Below, piece by piece: positions 33,607 to 44,291 of a stretch of DNA of 64,000 nt. The position numbers and the translations under genes were made by a program. Source of the stretch: Filosporella fistucella (Eukaryota > Ascomycota > Leotiomycetes > Helotiales); NCBI GenBank assembly GCA_030077755.1, contig JAQJZZ010000005.1:558001-622000 (forward strand), written 5' to 3'. Under the pieces are notes generated by a model. The model was given only the letters and a program-made list of their open reading frames with translations, had not been told where the DNA came from and made no database searches. Positions within the stretch are counted from its first letter, which is position 1; the number at the start of each line of letters is the position of its first letter.

Positions 33607-34986
33607 ATCTGGAAAAGGCGGGTCTTTAGAAGGAATAAAGAGAGCACTCTTGTGGAAATTAATAAGGAGGATAAGATTATTTTCGATAATTTCCCACCCC
33701 ATCTTACCAAAGTTGCATTATCTGGGTGTTCCTCGGCTGGGAAGACAACGATTGCAGCGATCCTTGCCAAAATCTCTCAGTATAATTCAGATATTAGGAA
33801 GTTCTCGACAGAAATGAACATAGTATCACATTCTCACTACTCCTCGACTGACGTGGAGATCCTAGCAGGTGTGAATGACTATTCACAAAATGGTGCATTG
33901 ATCGTCAACCAAAATCACTTCTTTCATACTAAGCCATTCTGTCCTACGCCATTCTGTCCTTTGGCTGAGTGGAAAAGTCTCCCCGAGGACAAGGACTTCA
34001 TCATTACTTCCATCCATGATGATCGTATTGGACAATATTCAATGACACCGAATGGATCCGAATGCTCGGTGACTGGCCCAAATACCAACCACGACAATGC
34101 AATCAACTTCATTGACTTGAAGAATACCATCGACTATGTCGTGAACAAGGCAGAAATGCCACCCGAAGATAGTAATAAAAATGTTCAACTTCAACAATCT
34201 CGGAAGCGAAAGTCACAAGTAGACCTTAATGAATATATGGACTTGGTTGAGTCTATGAAGTCTTTCGTTGGTTCTGAGTTGGAGAATTATGTCACAAAGA
34301 ATACAACAGCTGGGTATGAAGGAGATATCGTTGGATGTACGGTCAAACACGACAAATTTGTCTCGAAAATCCGAGTCGCCTTGTCTTTTGTCGAAGGAGT
34401 TCTACTATTTGTAGATCCGGAGCACGATGATATGCTAAACTTCGAGTCATGCGACCCTAGTTTGAGAGAAGAATCCGATAGAAAGGCAGCCCAGTGCATA
34501 GATCGTCTTTGCACAATCACAAATGGCCTGGGAGTCAAGCAAAGTCGCCAGACCGAAACCCATCAGCGCGAGCGAAGTGGGGTAGGAAAGAATCTTTGGA
34601 AAGCAAATTAGGATGCAAAGGTGGCAATACAAGAACTTTTCGACATCAAATTGTTCTTGCCTACAAGCAAAGAGTCTGACAATACTAGAAGGTTCAGCCG
34701 CAAGGAGTACATAGATGAACCGTTTGGATATCGTCAACCTGGTTAAATGTGGAAGATGGCAGGGTACTTTCAAAATGTGGTTTGGGAGAGTCACCTCGAG
34801 AATCACTCATGGTTGCTTGAACACATCTCTCCTCTCGAGCATACAAACTATGGCGATATCTCGATACGAAAGGTTGATGCTGATATTCCAAGTACGGTTG
34901 CTTGGGCAGTTTCGACCATTCTTGAAATTTTTCTCAAGTATGAGGATCAGAAAAGGGAGAAATTCATCAAGTGGAATCCCTCCTAA
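33607..34986 (+). pseudogene. Nicotinamide riboside kinase-like pseudogene
   Basis: One continuous frame shows the order of motifs of fungal NRK/uridine-kinase-like proteins: the P-loop VALSGCSSAGKTTIAAILAK (33712-33771), a site equivalent to HQDDFYK that here reads NQNHFFH (33907-33927), a VEGVLLFVDPE segment matching the usual LDGFLLY strand, FDIKLFLPTS, and finally GYFQNVVWESHLENHSWLLE. The frame is broken by TAG at 34609-34611 and TAA at 34744-34746, the latter inside a conserved block between Gly and Met-Trp, where an intron is hard to place. The first stop could lie in an unrecognised intron. No ATG precedes the P-loop in this frame. Intact members phosphorylate nicotinamide riboside for NAD synthesis; this copy has lost the aspartates near the substrate site. 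Confidence 0.6.
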
Positions 34987-35698
34987 TAAGACAACAGGCG
35001 AATAACATAGAACTTGGCTAGAAGGAAATTGCAAGATACTTCACAGGCGTCATTATTCCTGCAATTTGTGGCCTACACGGACATGTAGATATTTGCCGCA
35101 TGAGCATTACTAACCACCTAGCATGCCGTTCTCTTTTCACCATTAAATTCCATCGAATTATACTACTTTCCGTCTTGAATTACACTAAAGCTGATAGATA
35201 CTTACTTCTTTACAGCCCCAAGGCGTACCAGATGGACTGGCCACAGTGACTTCCACATAGATTCCATATTGCTATGAAGTCTTGGACATACTTGAATGAT
35301 AACATGATGTGGAGTGGTCGGCTGTATATTAGAGTTTGAGTGAACACCACGAGGAAGATTATTAGAGAAAGGGGTTGCGTAAGGAGACAAATCAATATAT
35401 GCGAGAATGATGTGAAGACGTTTGACAATACGAATACCAGGACTTTAGACATCACGTATACTTAAAGAGTCAACCTGTAGTTTGGTAGCAATCGATTTCA
35501 CCACCGACTCTTCAAAGAGCCATACAGAAGCAAGGTATCCATCCAGAACCCTTACCACCAGAAAGAATAGAAGCGAATATATACAAATTAAATGCAATAC
35601 ATCAAGTATTTCCATCACGCCGTAACCATTCCTCGAATCCGTAACCCCCTTTTCCCCTACTTTGTTTCAGAATTGAATTTTAGATCCCTGAAAGGATT
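34987..35698. other. Convergent intergenic region, no gene
   Basis: About 700 bases downstream of the kinase pseudogene and of the minus-strand expansin-like gene. Open frames at 35202-35455 overlap each other and show no family features. Confidence 0.45.
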
Positions 35699-37037
35699 CT
35701 AGATGAGAAGGATGACAGCGATGGTGGAGATGAGGAGGGTAGATGTTATTGAGAGAGTCGAAGCTGAGCCGGTGAATGTCACAGCTGGGGTTGCTGTCGC
35801 AAGGGGGACACTGCAGGGTCAGTATTGAGGAGATGAAAGGGGGAAAAGGATTCTCACGTGACGTTGGCACTGTACGTGGCTGAAGGGGATGCAATTGGGA
35901 CGATTGTCAAAGTATCGAGAGCAGATGAAGTTGATGAGACTGGGAAAACGCTGGTCAAGACGGTGGGCTTGCAGATTGTGATTGTCACCACGCTGATCGA
36001 GGCACCGTCTGCCAGGGAAGTGCTGGCGTTTTGTGAAGAGGTCGGGGCGACAGATGTCGATGAGGGAATTGAGATTGTAGAAGTGGTTGGGACTGGTGTG
36101 GATGTAGATTTCTTGATCGTGATTGTTCGGGTCAAAGTTGTGGTTGATGATGACGTTGTTGTCGAATCCGTAGACATGCCAACGGCAGCGTAGGAAGTAG
36201 CAGCAAGCTCTTTGAATTGAACTGCAGATGAGGCTGTGGGAGCTGGAGTCGACTCCACGACAGCCACAGCAGAGGATGATGCAACTTTTTCTGCGACTGT
36301 GGCTGCGGGCGACGATGATCCGAAATTGGCAGATGCAGTTGTTGAAGCGCCGCTGCTGACAGTAACACTCTTGACAATAACGACATCTCCATCGACACTT
36401 GTGATCTTAACATCCACAGTGGTTGTTCCGAATCCACTGGTCTGCTCGAAGTAGTTGTAGTCGGTCCTGGTTGTTGATTGCCAGGTGTTTCCTCCATCTG
36501 TTGAAACTTCCAAAGTTGATACTCCCTTATTGGCGTTGACGACTTGCATCGAGAACCAATAGGCGGAAACACCTTCCTTGTTGTGAACTTCCAAAGCAGA
36601 CGAGATCGGGCAGTCAACATAGTTCCAGCTGATATCAATAACACCTTTGCTGGCTTCGGCCAAGGAGGTGAAGGCAGTTGGGAAAAGATCGAGATGATTG
36701 GTTCCACATCCAGGACATTCATCCACGATCTAGGGGGAATGTTAGATCTGCAAGTACATTGAAGAATATGATTTACCATGGCTGTAATGGAATTGCCTGA
36801 TGGCCCAGTTACTGAAACACATCTTCCACAATTGGCTGAAGTATCCCAATTCGAATCCGACAAAGCAGTACCGTAGATGCTGGATGGAAGAGTATAAGTT
36901 GAGAAGGAACAGGCTCCGCCTGCGACATTCCCACCATAATAGGTAGCCTCTCCAGAGAGGGCGGCTCTCTTACTCAAAGTGGCACCATGGGCCAAAGCCA
37001 AAATGGCTGAAGTAGTGAGGGTTTTTGCGAAAAGCAT
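35699..37037 (-). CDS. Expansin-like secreted GPI-anchored protein
   Basis: Exons 37037-36777, 36729-35858 and 35810-35699 encode 414 residues. A signal peptide (about 1-19) and Lys-Arg site lead into a double-psi beta-barrel: SGEATYYGGN, CSFSTYTLP, CGRCVSVTGP, VDECPGCGTNHLDLFPTAF, with the HLD motif of expansins and GH45-like barrels. A second beta-domain (about 130-215, YWFSMQVVNANKGVSTLEVS and NYFEQTSG) resembles the expansin C-terminal/CBM63 module. A long Ser/Thr-rich linker follows, then TGSAS before a hydrophobic C-terminus, a typical GPI-anchor signal created by the small third exon. It probably loosens or binds cell-wall polysaccharide without hydrolysis, at the hyphal surface. Confidence 0.85.
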
Positions 37038-37771
37038 GATGACTTATTCTTTCAAAGAATTTGTAGTAATGACTGGACGAAGACTGAAGCTTCTGATTTG
37101 GACTCTGAAAAGAATGTGACGGTGAGGAGAGAAAGGAAACATTCGAGACTCATACTGAAGATTTTGATAGAAGTTGAAATTAGAACATATTAAACAATGA
37201 GATGAGACCCCGCTTGCACAGTCGTCAACTTGATACAATCCCCAGTACCATGAGGCTTAAATATCGGCTTCTGCGAGTAGAGGCTGACGCTGAGAGGTGG
37301 AAAGTTGCCAGTTCCCGCTTTTTTGATCCTGCAATTTAAACAATTTCCGAAGCACGGATCCATCGTGGAGATGAATAGGATGACTTCATCTCATTGTGCT
37401 GGCAAAGAAAACAATTCAAAGACAAAAAGAAACGTCGCACCAACACTTGTTATGGACTGACTTGATATCTCGGTGTCATACTAGAGTGTTTTGGTCGATA
37501 CGAGAAGCGTGTGTATGTGAGTTGTCGTTGTGCGGATCTCGGATCGAACAGCCTGAAGGCGGCAGCAAAAATCCCCGATTCAAGCAAGCGACAGCGACCT
37601 CACTGGTTCGTATGGATAAACATTATCAAGCTTCAGCGCCAACACCCTTCCAACATGCATTGCATCCGAGGCAGAATCAGAAGCAATTGATACGTGATCG
37701 TGTGCTTTTCGTAAGATGTTATTTTCCTTTCGTCTCCATGTTTTCCCATTCCTTTCCAACAATTTTCTGCA
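37038..37771. other. Divergent promoter region
   Basis: About 730 bases between the leftward expansin-like gene and the rightward DUF7730 gene. No coding frame supported. It should hold both promoters. Confidence 0.45.
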
Positions 37772-38900
37772 ATGCGACCTCGTCCCGAGGCTATTCGCTG
37801 GTGGAGGCTCGACGACAGAGTTGCCAAAGCCTGGAAGAGAATTAGAAAAGCACTGTTCCTGTCGCCATTGATATGGTTTTTGAAATTTTACGATGATTAT
37901 TGGGCCTCCAGATTTCGCAGACGGCCAGATATTCACGAATTGACCAGAAGGGCGAGGGGAGAAGTCCCCATTGATGCACCGGTTCCTCTTCCCGTAAGAC
38001 GCAGACGTGCCCTCACAAGCCCATTACCACCTCTTGAATCGATTCGGAGTGTCTCTTACAGTATTCGACGGGCTCGGCAACGCGATGAATCGCAGAGCGC
38101 ATCCCCGTTCTGCACGAAACTACCAACGGAGATTCGACATATGATATATGACTTGGTGCTTGTGGGCGAAGAGTCTGAAAGACTTGTACATATACTGCGG
38201 AAGCATGGCAGATTGGGACACTGGAGGTGTCGAATACCTGGGAATGGAGACGACATCTGCGACCCAGAAGCTCGTCGTTGCGTTGAGGGATGGCTGGCGT
38301 ACAAAGCCAAAGTCTGGCATTGGGACAAAGCGGGCAGAGTGGACTTGATCACAGATAGAGATGTGTTACCGCTTTTATTGACTTGCAGAAAAATGTGAGT
38401 TATGAAAATTGACGCCCGAACTTGATAGGAAATAATGATAGTGCAGATATTCTGAGGGCATCGGTATTATATACTCGAAAAACCTATTCCATTTCTACGA
38501 TCCAGGCGATATTCGTTACTTTGCCCGCACAATCCTGCCTCAACGACTCAATCAAGTGCAGTCTATTGTGATAGATTGGGAGCGCGCATTCAGTATCTTC
38601 AACAAAGACAATTCTATACCGAAACTTGACGACGATGAATTGAAGGCTTGGCGAAAGACATGGGAGATAATCTCTAAAATGCAAGGACTGCTAGATGTCA
38701 AGATTGTGCTAAGACCACATCAATTTCACGTCCCGATTGAGCGAAGAAGACGGATGTGTAGCCTATTGGCGGACATACATGGTCTACGAAAATTTGAATT
38801 GGTGGTACCAGCGGAAGATCCGACTGATTGGAGTTTTGCAGACGGTGCTCCCTTCACTGTCATCAAAACCCAGAACCTCATTGTGGAAGAGATCACCTGA
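37772..38900 (+). CDS. DUF7730-type (F-box-like) protein
   Basis: Exons 37772-38394 and 38447-38900 encode 358 residues. An Arg-rich N-terminal 100 residues contains a hydrophobic stretch (ALFLSPLIWFLKFY) near 27-40. At about 112 comes FCTKLPTEIRHMIYDLVLVG, the F-box-like start typical of DUF7730 proteins, then LPLLLTCRKIYSEGIGIIYS across the intron, FHFYDPGDIRYFARTILPQ and a C-terminal part of alternating strands. This family is large in Pezizomycotina, with no defined biochemical role. Start codon by first ATG; an in-frame alternative is not obvious. Confidence 0.8.
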
Positions 38901-39463
38901 GCTGGCCTATCCAGATTGCTCTCATACTATTCAATCTTCTGGGTTCCATGCTTAGCACTGAAGAGCTTTGTGAATATCATATGGATGATTCGTAGCAAGA
39001 TCTCCCAAACCTTTTTCAGTGCAACATTCAATTTCACTGCTCTGCCATCCTGCAAACATTACCTAGAGCACAGCCTCGCTAGGGACTCGTAAGCAATTTG
39101 TACCGGCGCAAATGTGTCGGAGACACTGCAACGCCGTGATATATATTCTGCCATTAGCCGGCGATATGATCATCTTCTCTCATCCCGAAATTTCAGGCGA
39201 CAATTATGGCAGTTTGCTGAGAATCGATGTCCCAAAGCCTGCCATCCTGAGCCTCAGCATGACATAAGATCGTAAGTTGAACGCTGATTCGGATGTAGGA
39301 TGGCACATTTAGGGGCAGCACAGAGGACACAGTATCAATTCTATTTTGTCAAGAGAGACTCGTTCTTTCATGTGACTAGGCGAATAGCCTGCTGTGATAG
39401 TGGCTGTAGTGTGTAGTTACACAACATACTCTGGATCTGATGCATGAGTGATCGATGACAGAA
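38901..39463. other. Convergent 3' region, no gene
   Basis: 560 bases between converging genes, with no coding frame that I can support. Confidence 0.45.
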
Positions 39464-40558
39464 TCATTGCCCGCCCCCGCTCAAATCCAACTCGCACTTT
39501 TGTCTGCGCAATTTCAATCCCTCGCTTACACGTTCAAAAATCTTGCTGGAAACCTGCTGAAACTTTGGATCCGGCAACTCAAGCATAGCCTTGACCGTGG
39601 TATTCTCAGACTCTTCCCAATCCACAATGCTCTGCTTCAACGCCTCGTACATCTGGATATTGACGCCAAGGCTAAGTATTGGCTCTGCATTATTCTTAAA
39701 AAATTCTTCGTTGTGAATTCCGCTCTCCCAAATTGCTGTCATTTCCTTCTTCAAAGTTCCAAAAGATGGATCCATTTCGAAAACATAGGACTTCATTCGT
39801 GCTTCCATGTATGGTTCGTAGGGTGTAACAGGCTCATGGTAGCCGAATTGAGCACCTGCTAGGTCAAGAACAAAAGTTCCGGCGCCTGATTTGAGAGTGA
39901 TCTCCCACACAAGGTGTCTGATGGTTGAATGGTCAATCTCTTCTCCTCCAAGACTGACGGCAACACACTCTCTTTTGTGGTTCATTGGTCGGAGTTCGAC
40001 TTCTGCAATGGAGGAGCACTCATCTGCCTTCTGTTAATAACAGTCAAGTTGCCCACATAGGAGTTCACACTGACCCTTCAAAACGTAGCCGACGATGTCA
40101 TGCAACCAAGCTACGGCATCAGAACACGACATATGGGACAGCATTGCTTGTTTGTCCTCCAGTGAGTTGCAAAGATGATCTGGAAATGGGACGAGAATGT
40201 CAAACACAGTGCGTTGAAAAGCCGAATGATCCCTCTCGGCGTCATGGAGTAACAGTTTATCGTCTTTCTGCTCAACCTTTTGATATGGTCTGTCGAAAAG
40301 ATGTTCTCGGTACACGTAGAATATGCCTTGTAGGAGCGTTCCAGCTTTATACAACAATTTGCGTGCTCGAAGCTGCTTGCAAACGGTGCGGTGATTGGCC
40401 CAGTCGTTCTTTTGGCAAGTGACAGAGCAGTAATAGATTGTGTGGTAGCTGCCCGTCAACGTAGGTGCATTCTTGCAACCTGTACATGCCTTTGATGCTT
40501 CATTGCGACAGGAGGCGCATTGATGCAGCTCGACGGATGGTGCTTTTGACGTGGCCAT
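39464..40558 (-). CDS. MYND zinc-finger protein (paralogue 1)
   Basis: Exons 40558-40075 and 40023-39464 encode 347 residues. An N-terminal MYND finger has all eight ligands: C14, C17, C25, C28, C44, C48, H56, C60. MYND fingers bind two zinc ions and usually proline-rich peptides. The rest is a family-specific region: IFYVYREHLFDRPYQKV, CSDAVAWLHDIVGYVLK, then after the intron ITLKSGAGTFVLDLAGAQFG and YHEPVTPYEPYMEARM, and a helical C-terminus. There is no SET domain. The splice acceptor at 40024 was preferred over one 6 nt earlier because the latter gives a stop. Its start lies about 1.7 kb from the start of its neighbour paralogue, with the same orientation. Confidence 0.82.
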
Positions 40559-41257
40559 GATGTATGAAGTGATAGATTCCTACGATGGCGAAGCAGAATA
40601 ACCGAGTGATGTTACGAGATCAGAGCAGATGTGGATGAAGGAACTCGGATAGGACAAGGAGTTGTTGTAAAGTGAACTTGACCGTATTGCCAAACTCGTT
40701 GTATATAGCTATAGCGGTCTTGCTATAAAACAATTAGCTAGACGCCGCTGTATAAGGCAACAGAACTTGGCTTCACGGACAATGAACTTCAAAGGCAAGA
40801 AATTCCGTATCAGAAATAGGATTACTCCGTTGATTTATTCTTGATTACCTACGAGTCTATTCTGGTAAAATATTGTAAGCCTAAACTCTTGGTCTCTTTG
40901 TGCAAGCAGATTCATTTGCAAAAAGTACTAAAGCGTTGGCCACAGTTTAGGGCGTGAAAAGGGGCTCGCTTCATTCAGGAGACAGGAAATCAACCCACCC
41001 TATTAGTTAATATACGTATTCACGTGTTTTGGCTCTGAGATTGGGCTTGGATTTGTATTATTAGGCGATTTTGGATTCAAGAGTATATCCAGGGATTGTC
41101 TAAACATCTGCTATAGCATTCTTATGCTTTTTGTACTACGTACAATCAATTTTGCTTCATGAAATCTTTCGAAGCCAGACATTAAGATTTACGGCAACCG
41201 TTCAGAAAAAGGCGGTATAATATTCCCAGTTGCTATCTACCTCCTATCCCCGCGCAT
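40559..41257. other. Intergenic between MYND paralogues
   Basis: 700 bases holding the promoter of paralogue 1 and the 3' end of paralogue 2. No coding frame supported. Confidence 0.45.
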
Positions 41258-42283
41258 TCAATTTTTCAAGCGCTGCTTCGTTGCCTCAGCAGCTAATCCT
41301 ACCACAAAGCACACCAAAGCTAGTAGGTCTTTCTTATAGAAATCATAGTCCCCAGCCGGCTGGTCTAGGAGCTCTTTGACGCTTATATTCGTCAAAAGCT
41401 CCCAGACCTGCACGGACTCCTTCATCATGACATGCACTGCCTCGTTGACTTTCATGATTGAGCCAACGAAATTGTCCCCGGAGGCTACGCCTGTGAAATA
41501 TTCCTTTGCGTCTCCCAAAGGGTGCTCGGACTGTAGTTCTGCGAGTCTTGTGTCAAAGTACTGGGTATAAGGAACAACGGTATCAAAGTATCCATATTGT
41601 CCACCCGTGTAATCAAGAATAAACGCCTCTCCTTGCATGTCAAGCTTGTAGACATTGTGGTGTTTTTCGGGTTTATGTCTATTGAGGTTGTCGTCAATGA
41701 TAAAGATCTCCAGTGCGGGATTCTCAACGATAATATGAAGTTCAGTGATGCTGGAAACCATTTCTGCAAGGTAGTTAGCGGCCGCTACACTCTGAAACGA
41801 ATGCCTCGTAAGAAACTTACCGCCAAAGATGTACTGCACAAGATCGTGCATCCAGGTAATGGCCTCAGAGCAGCACAAGTAAGTCAAGAGAGCCTTCTTA
41901 TACTCCATAGTAGTGCAAATTTTGTTCGAAAAAGGTACAAAAATCTCTCTTCCACTGCGATCTTCGCGAACCAGAACGCAATTTCTTGGAAACTCAGTCA
42001 ATTGGACGAACTTTCGGTCATTCATAAATTCCCGGTAGATGTAGTATATCTCTTGAGTGAGTGAGGCAGCTCGGTAAAGGTGCTTGCGTTCTTTCAAGAG
42101 ATTGCATTGTTGTTTATATTGGTCCCTATCAGCGGTATGACAATCCCTGCTGCAATAAAAAGCTGGTTGTGTTCCGTCCGGAAGTCGAGAAGCATCGATA
42201 CAGCCTGAACAAGCTTCAGAAGCTGGATGCTTGCAGCTGTTGCATGCATGATAATTAGGAGAAGCCGGGTCGGTGGTATCCAT
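41258..42283 (-). CDS. MYND-like protein (paralogue 2) with altered zinc ligand
   Basis: Exons 42283-41821 and 41763-41258 encode 322 residues. The 57-nt intron (GTAAGT donor, CTAACT branch) is a multiple of three and has no in-frame stop, so it could be mistaken for coding sequence. The finger keeps C14, C17, C25, C28, C44, C48 and C60 at exactly the positions of paralogue 1, but residue 56 is Tyr (TAT, 42118-42116) instead of the zinc-binding His, one C-to-T step from CAT. The body matches paralogue 1: IYYIYREFMND, CSEAITWMHDLVQYIF, FILDYTGGQYGYFDTVVPY. No SET domain or other known module. I start at the first ATG in frame. Confidence 0.78.
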   Translation of the reverse strand: MDTTDPASPNYHACNSCKHPASEACSGCIDASRLPDGTQPAFYCSRDCHTADRDQYKQQCNLLKERKHLYRAASLTQEIYYIYREFMNDRKFVQLTEFPRNCVLVREDRSGREIFVPFSNKICTTMEYKKALLTYLCCSEAITWMHDLVQYIFGGKFLTRHSFQSVAAANYLAEMVSSITELHIIVENPALEIFIIDDNLNRHKPEKHHNVYKLDMQGEAFILDYTGGQYGYFDTVVPYTQYFDTRLAELQSEHPLGDAKEYFTGVASGDNFVGSIMKVNEAVHVMMKESVQVWELLTNISVKELLDQPAGDYDFYKKDLLALVCFVVGLAAEATKQRLKN

Positions 42284-43556
42284 TTTCTGAAAAGCGAAGC
42301 CGGAGGATGAGCCAGGCAATGAGATCTTGGAAAGGTCAAAAGAGCGAGGAGAGGGTAACCCAGCTCTTTGAAAAACAGTTTTGCATGAAGCCAGACACTC
42401 AGCGGATGCTTGCGTTATTAGTGAAATGAGGATGACGGATTAGCAAATCCCACAAAACGTTGTGGCTAGCTATGGGACGTGATTTGCAGATTTGATAATA
42501 GTTTCATGGCAAAGAAATTGAACAGCGAAAATCTGCTGGGGCAGTGCAGAGCGGTCTTGATAGTGAATAGCTTCATTTGAACTAGACCTCTATAGTCTTA
42601 CCCGTTTTGGCGGCGAAGAAATAAGAATCAAAGTAGGCAGTTACTCACACGTGCTCCCGCCAGTTTGGGACGATCAAATGTTTACTCAAAATTCATACTA
42701 TGTCTGGAGCGGGAAACGTGTCTCTAATAACTTGAAAAGATTATGAGATGTCATAGCAGGTAGCTGGCTAGGACTTTCAATTATAAGTAGCAAGCTTTTG
42801 ACGCATAGATTACACGTTTAAGAACTTTGTATAAACTTATACTTAGCCACATTACCCATGGAGATGAAGGAAACATTTGTTCCTAGCTACCTCTATCGTC
42901 TATAAATTATACCTTAGCAAGCAAATTGGCTAGCTTGTGCCCGCCATTTGTAGTTTAGCCAAGTACTTACCTAACATTTGTTATTGCGAATATTTCTAGA
43001 GTATTGAATTCAAATATAAGGTTTCGAGATAGACCGTGCAATTAGTTTATTGGTTTTCTTCTCCTTTCTTACCCTCTTTCTTCCTTACCCTTTCCTAGCT
43101 TTTTAAAGCTATCTTGTCTTCTTTTTATCCTAGCTTATTATAATAGATTTGAGCCATCGTTTAGCTTATAGTGATTTTATTATTATTTTAATTACATTAC
43201 GGGTCAATATAATTCTTTGGCGCCAAAAGTCACTATTTTCTCTCTAAATTCAACAATCAACTCTAGACAAAGCTCCACGGTACACTGCGTCCTAGCATTC
43301 GATGTTACTCCTCTTAATATAAGGATTTTTGTCGGGACTCTAATCATGTAATGTTTCTGGGCAGCGTGTTTAAACTTTCACTCTGCAAAGAGTTTATATG
43401 CCGTCATCACTCAGCGTTGACACTTTAGCCTTTGGTTCGTAATAACAATTTTGTACCTATCTCTTTATGAACTAGAGAACCATATCTAGATCTTGCTTCT
43501 AAAGCAACTTATTGCCAACTACCTGTTCACACGATGTGAAGTTCTCTTTTGAAGTG
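42284..43556. other. Intergenic with C/T- and AT-rich stretch
   Basis: 1.3 kb without a supported gene. From about 43040 to 43200 it contains C/T-rich runs followed by AT-rich DNA resembling RIP-mutated sequence. No terminal repeats were found. Confidence 0.4.
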
Positions 43557-44291
43557 CTAGTGACGTGTCATTACAACTTTTTCTAGAGTAGTTTCGTAAA
43601 ATAGTATCCAACATAATGGTTCACCGTTGTCTTCTTTGACTTCCGTGTATTTGATATCGTTGCCATATTCACCCCATTCTCCTTCCAACTCCTTCGCATC
43701 AAACTCCACTCCAACAACCACGACGTCCCTTGTAGTGCCAAAGGTCAAATCTAGGCCACGCTTGTTCAATCCTACCTTGCGTTTTGCGATATCCTCGAGA
43801 AATCGTTTTTTGAGAGGCACATATTCCCACTCCAGTTTCCCATCGATAGTTCCTAGGCCTTTATAACTCTGGTAGGCCACCTTGAGCTCAATCAGAGTTG
43901 AATTAAGTTCTTTGCCGCGAATCGGCTCAATGTCCTCATTAGGTACTATCAAGGCATCCACCCTTCCCGCACTCGCTTTGAGTTTATCTATAGCATCGTC
44001 TCCTCCAGTCCCCGTTCCCTTTCCTGCGCTGAGATTCCACACTGGCATCTCGCCAATCACGCGGTAGCCGGGACCGAATTTTGGAAATTTTGGAACTTGT
44101 TGCTCGAGTTCCCACTTGACTTCATTTTGCAACCATGATTCCCAACCTCCATTTTGTTGTCTCAAACTCCGTATCTTGAGAGGATTCGCTTTAGTAATTG
44201 CCGCAACCACCTGAACAGGAAGAGAGGTATCTTTGATTGAGGTGACGAGGTTCTTCTTGTTGAGTAAGCCTTTTCCAAGAATACGATTCAT
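43557..44291 (-). CDS. Candidate PD-(D/E)XK nuclease-fold protein
   Basis: A single-exon gene of 244 residues with a clear ATG and stop. I do not know a name for it. The pattern GGWESWLQNEVKWELEQQ (48-65), then RVDALIV with Asp112, then TLIELKV with Glu135-x-Lys137 is the D-(n)-E-x-K arrangement of restriction-endonuclease-like folds; Glu57 could be the extra acid in the first helix. The remaining C-terminal strands (DVVVVGVEFDA, CWILFYETT) fit an alpha/beta core. No target-recognition or helicase domain is attached. A nuclease or an inactive relative is inferred; the substrate is unknown. It stands 1.2 kb from the retrotransposon and is undamaged. Confidence 0.6.
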   Translation of the reverse strand: MNRILGKGLLNKKNLVTSIKDTSLPVQVVAAITKANPLKIRSLRQQNGGWESWLQNEVKWELEQQVPKFPKFGPGYRVIGEMPVWNLSAGKGTGTGGDDAIDKLKASAGRVDALIVPNEDIEPIRGKELNSTLIELKVAYQSYKGLGTIDGKLEWEYVPLKKRFLEDIAKRKVGLNKRGLDLTFGTTRDVVVVGVEFDAKELEGEWGEYGNDIKYTEVKEDNGEPLCWILFYETTLEKVVMTRH

